Shown piece after piece: positions 55,581 through 64,000 of a stretch of 64,000 nucleotides of DNA. This DNA comes from Cheiracanthium punctorium (taxonomy: Eukaryota > Arthropoda > Arachnida > Araneae > Cheiracanthiidae): contig JAWZYV010013163.1 in NCBI GenBank assembly GCA_038373885.1, positions 744,001-808,000 of the forward strand, written 5' to 3'. The notes below the pieces were generated by a model. That model ran no database searches. It was not told the origin of the DNA and saw only the letters and a list, made by a program, of their open reading frames with translations. The translations under genes were made by a program, and so were the position numbers. How positions within the stretch are numbered: the first letter of the stretch is position 1; each line of letters starts with the position of its first letter.

Positions 55581-56249
55581 TTCTTACACAATAAGATATT
55601 ATAAGAAAAATTCACACCGAGGGGAAATTTCTCCGGTTTTTTTGCTACGAAGAGAAGAGAATTTAGGCTAAAACCAATGAGACACTAAAATATTTAACTT
55701 TAATGTCTGCAATAGTTTCAGAATACCATTTAACGCTTTCAAAAAAGAAACTTGCAAAAATGTGTCTTTAACGCTAGATACGGCACTGATCACAAGTAAC
55801 ATTTCAAATTTAAACATCTCGATAAGTACTTCTCAATCTCTCAATCACATTTTGTGAAAGGTTGACTCCTTTTACTAGAATCAACGAGATAATCAACTTT
55901 TTATCGCCAAAACGATAGCAATAAACGTTACTATTTATCGTAAAATAACTCAAAATGTATTCATTTTTGATGAAAATGAAAAAAAAAATAGTAAAAGTCA
56001 CTGATAAAAGGTTGGATAATTTGTTTTTATGTCTGCGGATGTGGATATGAAAAACGGATCATTTGTATTTTTATCAGCTGATGCGTATCAGGATATCCGA
56101 CACACCTATAATCTGAACGAAACACCGCTTGATGATTATTGCAAAATGAATGTCTAAAAACTGAATATGGCCAAACAAACCATCTACTTATTATTAAAGC
56201 TAATAAAATAAGTAGAAAATTAAACATTATTCAGCAAAGCAGTTTAGGT
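55581..56249. other. Non-coding stretch
   Basis: Two 63-66-codon minus frames are AT-driven and unsupported. Nothing else recognised. Confidence 0.4.
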
Positions 56250-56269
56250 TCTAGTAACATGCATAAAAG

Positions 56270-56540
56270 GCGAAGCTTTTTTCTATTGTTTACGACAGGC
56301 TGAAAACAATACGACTGAGCCAATAGTACTTTAACAATAGCTTTATTAAAACATTGGCGAGGTTACGATCTGAGCAGCCTTCGCAAGCTAACTGCATAGT
56401 AATGAAGCATCACAACATATGGAGAACTTTACTCCTTATAAGGGGTAAGGCAGGCTCATAACCCAAGCCCGGGACCGGGATCGCGCTTTTGAGGAACTTT
56501 TCATTTATAAAATTTAACTCCCAGTAACTCTATAAAACAA
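56270..56540 (-). mobile_element. LTR-like fragment
   Basis: On the minus strand a GC-rich block (GCGATCCCGGTCCCGGGCTT) is followed by TTATAAGGAGTAAAG, then 'gttttaataaagc' (a polyadenylation signal) and a short tail. This U3/R/U5-like order, the GC contrast with flanks and the lack of internal coding suggest a solo LTR or fragment. The termini and target duplication could not be fixed. Confidence 0.35.
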
Positions 56541-56544
56541 TTAC

Positions 56545-57094
56545 AGACTTTTTAAAGTTATTTACGGTAAAAATAAAAAAATTAGAAAGTACATTAACAT
56601 TTTGCTATTTACTATGGATTGTCTTTAATTTGCTTAAAGCAAGAAATACGATATTCTACCAATAAAGTAGTAGAACTTTGGTTTATTAATTAGCCGAAAT
56701 TAACTGGCAGCTAGATTTCGTCATTTTAAATGAATCTGTCTAAGTCAAAAACTTTTTTTGTAAAACTACTTGTGGATCTTCTTGCAATTTGTTTTTTTTT
56801 TTTAGTAGTAAGACATTTTCTTTGATATTTCGATGAAAAGATCTATTACATGTAAAAACATTAATTTGTAAATATTTTTTCTTACATAAGGGCTACTTTA
56901 AATAAGTAAATGTTTAGGAATTGGCTTCTGCATGCTTACCTTAAAAATAATAGAAAACTAATAACATTTACTGCTTTTACGCAGTGAAAGAATCCTGCTG
57001 CTAAAACTAACCTCCTAAAATAGAACATTCATGAACAAATTGATGTTCATTTTACATTATTATCTGAAGCAATCAGTAAATCAGTTACACATTT
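56545..57094. other. Non-coding stretch
   Basis: AT-rich with T-tracts (56793-56804). No gene recognised. Confidence 0.4.
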
Positions 57095-57229
57095 TTAGCC
57101 ATTTCCAGCTTTTGATTTCAGCCACTTTTTCTCCTGGAGTGCTGACAGCGCTGCCAGTACGGAACAGACGTTAGTCTGGACCCGAATTCGTGGATTCTTA
57201 CACAAAAATTCTGCAGCTCGTTCTGCCAT
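57095..57229 (-). CDS. 44-codon ORF at the edge of a dispersed repeat
   Basis: On the minus strand an ATG at 57229 in the context AAGAAGATGGC opens a 44-codon frame starting MAERAAEFLCKNPRIRVQTN and ending LQEKKWLKSKAGNG before TAA. I do not know the protein. It is hydrophilic with an alanine/leucine helix-like middle and no signal peptide. The preceding 270 bp are the repeat shared with 41.6 kb; in that copy the homologous ATG frame is broken after six codons while later phrases (CTAACGTCTGT) still align. So the ORF belongs to the repeat and could be the start of a transposon or gene-derived protein, or chance. Codon use is less AT-biased than nearby frames. Confidence 0.3.
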   Translation of the reverse strand: MAERAAEFLCKNPRIRVQTNVCSVLAALSALQEKKWLKSKAGNG

Positions 57230-57492
57230 CTTCTTTTTAGAGACCCTTGCCATCTCGGTGTACACAGAAGATTAATGCTCCTCGCGATTCATTAATATTT
57301 TCTTCAGCTAATCTGGAGGTTTGAAATGAGCAGTTTTCATCCACTCTACGCTGAGGTATGTGTTCTAGGGGACTTATATTTGAGGATTTAAAAGCTCCTT
57401 CAATATTTTGAAGGCGCTCGATGTGTTTACGTTATACGAGGGATCCATTAAACTCGGTGATATGTAAAAGAGGGAATTATTGGTGCCATCGA
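57220..57492 (-). repeat. Dispersed repeat, inverted partner of 41.6-41.85 kb
   Basis: Reverse complemented, it aligns with 41571-41842 over its full length with moderate divergence and small indels. Alignment includes 'atcgatggcaccaataattc' at one end and 'aagaagatggcagaac' at the other, and seems to continue weakly into the small ORF. Confidence 0.75.
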
Positions 57493-57496
57493 TTAG

Positions 57497-58413
57497 ATGC
57501 GTCTGGGAAGATGGGGGGGTACTGAGTATGCCCACACGTGAAGTAAGCATTAGTTCGCTAATGTACAGTGATTGATCTCTTTTATGGGATAATTCGGATA
57601 AGAAATCAAGCAGTTAAGCAATGTAGTGTCGTTGGTTTGTTTTTAAAGCTGTACGAAAGTTCTATAATATGTTTGAGTTTGTGTATTTATTTATTTATTT
57701 AGGTGGTGGTGGGGGTGTAATGAAAAGTTCAAGCAGTCTTTTCTGTTGAAATTACCGCTGTATTTATTAACGTGGGCTGGCGTTTAGTTTGTTGTAAAGG
57801 CCCGTTGAAAAATGATGAATATAACAAACACTTTTAAATTCATGAGATGTTTATTAACACGATCTATTGTGTTTTGATCCATCTATCGTAACAAATCTAC
57901 TATTACTACCTGTTACTCATGCGATCTATATTCGTTTCTTCCCCTTAAATGCTCTATTTAAATATTTAAATCCTCCATGGTTCAATCTCCTGAAAAATAT
58001 CTCCTCCATATCGAGGAGCTATTTATAATAGTACAAATTGCGAATATGACGTAGAAGTTTGTGACAGAGCTTATGAATCTCACGCAATGTTTAATTTATT
58101 ACGTCATGCTTTTGACGGCCGTAAAAGAAACTCTAGGTAGTTAAATCAGTTCATCTGGTTATTTCACACAGTCATTTTTCAAACAACCATTAATACTGAA
58201 ACTTATAACGATGTTGAAAAAAATATTTTTTTTTCTTTACACAGAACTGTTATAGAGAAGAGTAATCCAACTTTAAAAGAATATATTGTGAAAATAAATC
58301 TAAGCGTATAGACAGTTTTATTCATCGCAGGACACTTATTTTATCATAAGCATATAAACTTAGACCTGATTATAATAAGCTTATTTCTGAACAATATTTT
58401 AGTTAATTCCTAC
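57497..58413. other. Non-coding stretch
   Basis: It includes a TTTA microsatellite (57684-57702) followed by GGTGGTGGTGGGGGTG. No gene recognised. Confidence 0.4.
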
Positions 58414-58551
58414 TTTATGGTGCTTCTTGGCGCGTTTTCAAAAATCGCCAATTTGGCGCTTTTTCCCGTCCTGTCTCAGAAAACAAATAAAAATCGCCAA
58501 GGTTACCACATTAAACTTCTTATCGCCTCGTTGGCTAAGAAGCACCGTAAA
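58414..58551. mobile_element. 138-bp MITE with 18-bp TIRs
   Basis: The ends TTTATGGTGCTTCTTGGC and, from the right, TTTACGGTGCTTCTTAGC are inverted with two mismatches. The interior contains further 'atcgccaa' / 'ttggcg' inverted phrases. The flanking bases give no clear target duplication. Confidence 0.7.
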
Positions 58552-60407
58552 CTGGAAATGAACCATTTTTTTTTTTTTTTTTTTTCTGTGCACTAAAAAC
58601 TCTCCATTCAAAAAAAAATATTTCATCCCCCCCCTTATGTATTAAGCAATATTTTTTTTAATAAACTAATGTCATAGGCATGTTCCTAAGAAAGAGAGTC
58701 CACTTTTCTCCCTTCTCTCTATCTCACTTTCCACAAAAATCTCACTGACCGATAGCTATATTTCTGTTTCTTTCTTTTCATTTTTTCCCTCCAGATATTT
58801 ATAAAATAAATAAAATGTCTTAAAATAGCGTTTTCACGAAAATAGGGGGGGAAATGTGCAGGAGAAAAAAGGGAAAAGGGGAGTTCTCTATCGCGAACAC
58901 TTTTTTTTTTTTTTACCTAATAGTAAGGTTTAAAAGTTATTCAATCTTACATACATCTTCAGGGTCCGAGAGAAATTCTGCTGAGAACAGTTTTCAGATA
59001 AAAGATCTTGAAACTGGCATATTATGTTTCGTTTTTTTTGGGGGGGGTTTTTCCTGAAGATTTCTCCAATAAAGGACAAGGATACTACCTTCAGGAACGG
59101 TTACCTATTTGGTTTAAAGCCTGTTAAAGGACAAGGAACATATGTCATGCCAAATGCATCGGTAGTGGAACGATTTAAGATTAAAATAGTGTGTATGTTC
59201 ATTATGAAAATAGCAGAAGCATGCCATTTACTGCTCTTAAAAAACAAAAAACCTTAAAAAAACTATTTTTTTTAAATTGTTAAAAACAAAGTACATTTTC
59301 ACTTCTGGTCTAGTATAAAAAACGGGTTGACACATTCACGAAATTATGTTCAAAATGATGGAAAAGTGGATTATTTTCTGACATCGTACGTGCTCTGATT
59401 GATCCTTAGAACATTAAAAGATAGCACTAACTCGAATAAGATGCTTTATGAAAGTTTTTGTGGAATCGGCTTTTTGATATATACTTGAAGTAAATAAATA
59501 AATGAAACTTTAAGTATTTAGAAAAATATAGGATCTATAAATATTTCTAAAAGTATAGATAAATAAGTAATTCATTTCATTTATTGGCGGAAAAGAATAT
59601 ATTTGCATGTTTGAAAATTTTGTTCTCTCCGTTTATTTAAAAAGGCCGAAACGATTTAACGAATCGAATATAATTTTCAGAAACACAAAAGGCCAAGTTT
59701 ACTAAATACTTTACACGCGGATTAATTCAAACACGCGCGTTAACATGGTAAGATTACCTTTTCTTAAGTCTTTCCGATGAATTTAATAAGCATGTTAAGT
59801 GTTTGGTGAATAATACCGAAAACATATTCAATTTTGCTTTAAGAAATAAGTGCTTTTTTATGATTTTCTTAAAAATTAAGATGTGTTTAAGGTGTGAAAT
59901 TGAAATAAAGAATTTAAAATTCCAAAACCCATTTGAAAGCGAGTTCAAACTTCTCCTAAAGTACAGGAATTGATATTATTTGATTAAAACATAGCAATCA
60001 ATAATTTCTCAACAAAAAATAGAAATATGTATCCATAAACTAAACTTTCCGATCCACTTTTTACACTAAACGCCTTCCTCTTCTCAACACAGGCTTTCAA
60101 AATTTTTACTATTCCTCATCTTCTTAAAGAATTGCACTAGATATTTTATATTGCTGGACAGTTCTGTCGGTCAATGTCTACTTTTTCAACCATTGTGATC
60201 AATGTTTTCACCCACATATAATAGACTTGGAAATTTAGAATGGTGGTGGGTTTCTGATGTTATGCAGAAGATTAGATGCTATACTGATTTAAACCTAACA
60301 AACTTAAGTTAAAATTTTAGCCCCGTGTAACACATACACAGTTTTTTATAACTGCCAATTATATAGCATTATCATTTGCTGGAATACATTCAAAATTGCA
60401 TTTTGGC
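58552..60407. other. Long non-coding region
   Basis: Long T-tracts at 58567-58585 and 58900-58914, and a G-tract at 59039-59047. Small frames at 58438-58626 and 58854-59257 run through these homopolymers and are unsupported. Confidence 0.45.
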
Positions 60408-60640
60408 CTCACCATGGCACAGTGATTATGTCACTGAAATTCATAGACAGCGGAAGTGTGAAGGTCCTGGGTTCGGGTCATTGCGCGGTTGTCGGTCTAA
60501 CGCTCTGGAGTTTTGGTAGGTTTTCTCCAGATGTAACGTAAATACGCGTTGGAACACCTTAGAAAGTCAACCAACCAAGGCACGCCCCATCCTTGGCAGA
60601 TCGCCCTCTAGTAGCGCTGCCATAATCACACAAACAAAAA
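60408..60640 (+). mobile_element. tRNA-derived SINE
   Basis: A head with an A-box-like CCATGGCACAGTGATTATG and a B-box-like GGGTTCGGGTC (about 60469-60479) is followed by a body containing 'ggttttctccagatgtaacg' and AAATACGCG, then 'ccctctagtagcgctgcc' and an A-rich tail (CAAACAAAAAAAAACAAAG). Order and spacing fit a Pol III SINE, and the body resembles arachnid SINEs as I remember them. No secondary structure of a real tRNA is preserved. Confidence 0.65.
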
Positions 60641-61930
60641 AAAACAAAGTTACATTATTATTTACTTGTTTCCTTTTTATTACTTAATTTATTTCGAGTA
60701 AGAAGTGATCTCTTGTTTCCTTTTTATTTCTTAATTTATTTCGAGTAACAAGCGATCGCTTGCTTCTTTGATTTTATTTTAACTCTTCTAGATTGGTAGG
60801 ATTTGTATTATGACGTTCATTTCTCGCTTTCGTGTAATTCCCGTCAGTTTTAAAAGTTAGAAGTTATCTGTTTTTGTTCAAAATTACGTAAATAATCTCA
60901 ACTTCAAAATCTTTCTTTTTTCCCCTCTTTTGGAACTTGGGCAGTTGAAATAAATATTAATTAATTAATTAAAATGAAATAAGATTATCTAAGGAACCGA
61001 ATACAATTCTGACGCGTTGTGACTTATTTTCATTTATCCTTTATATGAATGAATAATTATAACAACAGTGGAAATATTGTGGGAAATATCATTTTCGTCT
61101 CTGGGATAAATGACGAATGATTTCGCTGCACTTCATTTATACTCTCATTCCCGTCGTTAAACCTTATGATTTTCTAGCTACATTGTGACCCTTAATTTTC
61201 TTTTATTTACTAGTTAAATGGAATACCAGGATGCGTCTCCGATTTAAATCATATTTCTTGGGCTCGGGCTAAAAGCAATGAACGCAAACTCAACTCTAAC
61301 ATGCATGCTTTTCTTATAGACAGTAAAAATATTTAAAAGAAGATTCTGTGTTTTACAAAAAAGTAACTGATTAAAATTATCTTACTGTACATATTTAGAA
61401 AGGAATTTTAAATTTCGAGTTTTTAAGTTGCGATTTTTACTGGCACAGACTGTTTTTTTTAATAAACCACAATTACCATCATGGATAATGCTTTCTTTTT
61501 TAGTCTGTTGTAATTTCAGAACCTGACTTTTATGTTTTGAATGATGAATATCTACCACTTTACCCAGCATGTTTTACGGAAAGTGCTGTTTTATGTTACT
61601 TTCCGTGAAAATTTAAGAAACAAAATTCTTCTCGAAAAAGAAAATGCGGAAAGAAAAATTTTAGTAAGATTCCTTAAGCGAAAAAAAAAAAAACAGTCAA
61701 AAAAGAAATCTCTTTTAGCTTTAAAAATTGCGCTTCAAAAGAAGGAATTTTATAGAAAGCGAGCAACTCAAACTCATATTTTCCTCTCATAAAAAAGTAT
61801 AAATAAATAAGTAAATTAGTGAATAAGGAATAAACAAATAGCTTCTAAAAACATCAAATTATGGATATCCATACTTACTAATAACAAATAAATATTCCGG
61901 AAATATAAAAATACTATACTAAAACAATTA
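60641..61930. other. Non-coding stretch
   Basis: A duplicated phrase 'cttgtttcctttttattact / cttgtttcctttttatttct' with 'taatttatttcgagtaa' lies at 60665-60750 (about 47-bp tandem duplication). The Lys-rich 83-codon frame at 61541-61792 reads through an A-tract and is not supported. Confidence 0.45.
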
Positions 61931-61932
61931 AG

Positions 61933-61934
<2 letters not shown>

Positions 61935-61976
<42 letters not shown>
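61935..61976. repeat. (TA)n microsatellite
   Basis: About 20 uninterrupted TA/AT units. Confidence 0.95.
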
Positions 61977-61977
<1 letters not shown>

Positions 61978-62622
61978 TATAACCACTTAACATTTTCGAA
62001 CATTATTATTTATTTATTCTTGTTAAAATATTATTATTTAGAAAAGCCATCTAAAAACGAGAATAACCATGTTTAATTAAAAGCTAGTGTTTCTGATCAC
62101 GTTTACAAGCATCTTTGAACAAATAAAAAAGATGAATATTTTATTCCCATTGTTGATGTATTTTTAAATTAAATTTTCTTTATCAAAAAGAGTTTCTTTA
62201 ATAAACTTTAAAATATTTACTTATGTAGATTTAAGTACTTAATCATATTACCATATACTAGAAAGCGCCGATAGTTTGCTTTAAGAGCTACTCTCGGTTG
62301 TGAATATTTTAGAATCATAAAACGTACGATCTTGGAATTCTAAATTTAAGATAATTGCACAGTCTATCTCTCGGAAGGAATAATGAAAAAAATAATTTAC
62401 GTTAGAATAGCAGTCAACAAATAAATTATAACTTAGTGTAGAGTATGGATTAATTTCAAAAGGAACAATTTAAACTTGAGCAAAATGTGCTTATTTTTAT
62501 TAGCACTAGACTAATAAATTGTTTACATTAAAACTCTATTTTTTCTTGTAAAATATTGACGATCTTGAATTTTCTTAATATTTATAGAGGCAAGAAAAAG
62601 TGAATATTTGCTAAAGACATAA
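61977..62622. other. Non-coding stretch
   Basis: AT-rich, no supported features. Confidence 0.4.
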
Positions 62623-63087
62623 GGGTCATTTTCAAAATTGGGTGCCCTTTGAAAATTTAATAAGCGAAAATACAATTTCAAAATATAAGTAGTTTTTCTT
62701 TTTTCATAATATAAAACTTACTTTGTTTCTGAACATTACTTGAGTATGTTTTTTTTTACCACAGTCTAATGGTAAACAGGTGTTGTTATTCTCAAATTTT
62801 AATTTTGTTGTTTAAAAAGTTGAAAATATGTATGGTAACAGTCATGAAATGAATGTCCGGACAGCTATATTTAATTATGAAAAGTCTTATGAAATTTTTC
62901 ATAAAACCTTAAAAAAAACTCTTTCATAATGTCATTTAAACATGGATTTTATCCAATATTAAACTATTTTATGTAAATATTGGATAAAAACCACGATAAA
63001 ATGAAAAACCATTTAAATTTCCTTATACCCTGTAAAAAAATATTTTACACGTGCACAGCAAAGGATATCGAATTTTGAAAATGACCC
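62623..63087. mobile_element. MITE with GGGTCATTTTCAAAATT ends and internal hairpin
   Basis: GGGTCATTTTCAAAATTGGG at the left and, reverse complemented, GGGTCATTTTCAAAATTCGA at the right form inverted ends of about 18 exact bases, extending imperfectly ('tgccctttg' / 'tatcctttg'). Near the middle, TTTTATCCAATATT (62947-62960) and AATATTGGATAAAA (62976-62989) are an exact 14-bp inverted pair with a 15-base loop. No coding frame. Confidence 0.7.
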
Positions 63088-63772
63088 ATAAATCTATAAC
63101 GTCTGCAAGCGTCATGATTTTTGCTAGCGTCAGATGGCGCTGACCTCGATCGGTTCAAAAAAGATCATTTTCATGGTACAGAAGGCAACCAAAAAAAATA
63201 AGACAACTGATACTACGAGTACTTTAATAAAACCGACTAATTAAAAGCAAGGCTTCAGTTTTACTTTTAACCAACTGTTTATTTGACTGTCGTTGCAATT
63301 TTAAGTAATATTGTTTTAGCTCTTAACTAATAATTAAAAAAAAATATTGGATATAAGTGTTTGTACAGCCTTCAATTTTTCGCATCATTCCAATGAAGGA
63401 ACTAGAATGCTCAATTTATTTACTGAAATCAGCGAAGGAAGAAAAAAATGGCACTGAACTGCTGTAGAGACTCTCTTAGGAAGCTGGATTACATGCTTCC
63501 CAAGTCCCACAGTTTTACAGTGTTAGCTGATAAGCACCAAAGAGGCAACGAACGTTTAAAACCTGACAGACTGAAACAATAAAACGTTGTTGGTTGTCTG
63601 ATAAACCGATTTTACCATGTAGTAAAATTACTCTTTAAATTCTTTCATATGCATTAAAAGCCCATCTACAGCTGTAAAATTTAAGCCTGCCAAAGTAAGT
63701 CTACAATTTACTTTAACTGGACAAGATTTATGTAATAAATTCAGGTTTCCAGTGTAATTGGAGGATAATGAA

Positions 63773-63813
<41 letters not shown>

Positions 63814-63956
63814 AACAGCAGCTTAGGGAACAGCAGCGTAGAAGTTTTTTCTAGGCGAGGGAGGGGGGGCATGGAATATAATTTAGTATTATAAACGAAA
63901 TTTATTTACGGTGAAAACAAAATACGAAAGCTCATGCGATAATTTCGTGTGTGATA
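63088..63956. other. Non-coding stretch with long T-tract
   Basis: About 29 consecutive T at 63778-63806 and a G-tract at about 63860-63870. No gene recognised. Confidence 0.5.
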
Positions 63957-64000
63957 TCTATATAAATAAAATTAGACTTTTGTCTGTACATTTCTTGGAA
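63957..64000 (+). mobile_element. Helitron 5' end, cut by the window edge
   Basis: TCTATATAAATAAAATTAGA after an A, followed by CTTTTGTCTGT, is a typical arthropod Helitron 5' terminus. The body and 3' hairpin would lie beyond position 64000. Confidence 0.55.

Noticed and set aside
61541..61792. Lys/Arg-rich 83-residue frame
   Set aside because: Passes through an A-tract; AT-rich codons throughout and no homologous pattern recognised.

Overview
The window reads as AT-rich, intron-dominated eukaryotic DNA with no bacterial features: no operons, ribosome-binding sites or dense coding. I infer an arthropod, most likely a chelicerate such as a spider. The basis is the mix of Tc1/mariner, hAT-type and Helitron elements, TIR elements without coding sequence (MITEs), RNase H-bearing non-LTR fragments and a tRNA-derived SINE resembling arachnid SINEs as I remember them. 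The species is not proven by anything here.

Only one convincing host-gene segment is visible: a 270-bp, GC-rich, phase 1-1 exon on the + strand (38552-38821) encoding one complete immunoglobulin-type domain. Everything around it looks like large introns or intergenic DNA filled with transposons. A weaker second candidate is a CpG-rich, promoter-like stretch with an open frame and a GTAAGT donor on the - strand (about 17522-17960); its frame lacks an ATG, so it may be a decayed gene or transposon gene.

Layout. 0-9 kb: a GCGGGATT-type TIR element, a minus-strand Helitron with a nested palindromic MITE, a decayed mariner-like element and a 0.2-kb palindromic MITE. 9-21 kb: copies of a dispersed repeat (called family R here), degenerate tandem arrays, a 5'-truncated LINE, a perfect 36-bp palindrome, and a TATA/initiator/ATG cassette that recurs inverted at 27.5 kb. 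21-28 kb: a GC-rich repeat, a complete 1,539-bp Tc1-like element with perfect 28-bp ends but a broken transposase, a second LINE copy in the opposite orientation, and three adjacent family-R copies. 28-38 kb: mostly featureless, plus a 1.9-kb TIR element with an extra left end and a 57-bp hairpin. 38-43 kb: the Ig exon, then a repeat whose inverted partner lies at 57.2 kb and carries a 44-codon ORF, and a solo LTR inside a long-TIR element. 43.5-47.1 kb: a nested stack in which a Helitron sits inside a hAT-type MITE that sits inside a tandem array. 48.3-50.7 kb: a 2.3-kb Helitron with internal tandem repeats. 51.2-52.6 kb: a foldback structure with arms of about 0.5 kb carrying a fragment of a basic protein. 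52.8-64 kb: further MITEs (hAT, TTAA and other types), an LTR-like fragment, a SINE, and a Helitron 5' end cut by the window edge.

The features do not form a pathway. They record successive insertions, several of which can be dated relative to each other by nesting. All coordinates and alignments were made by eye.
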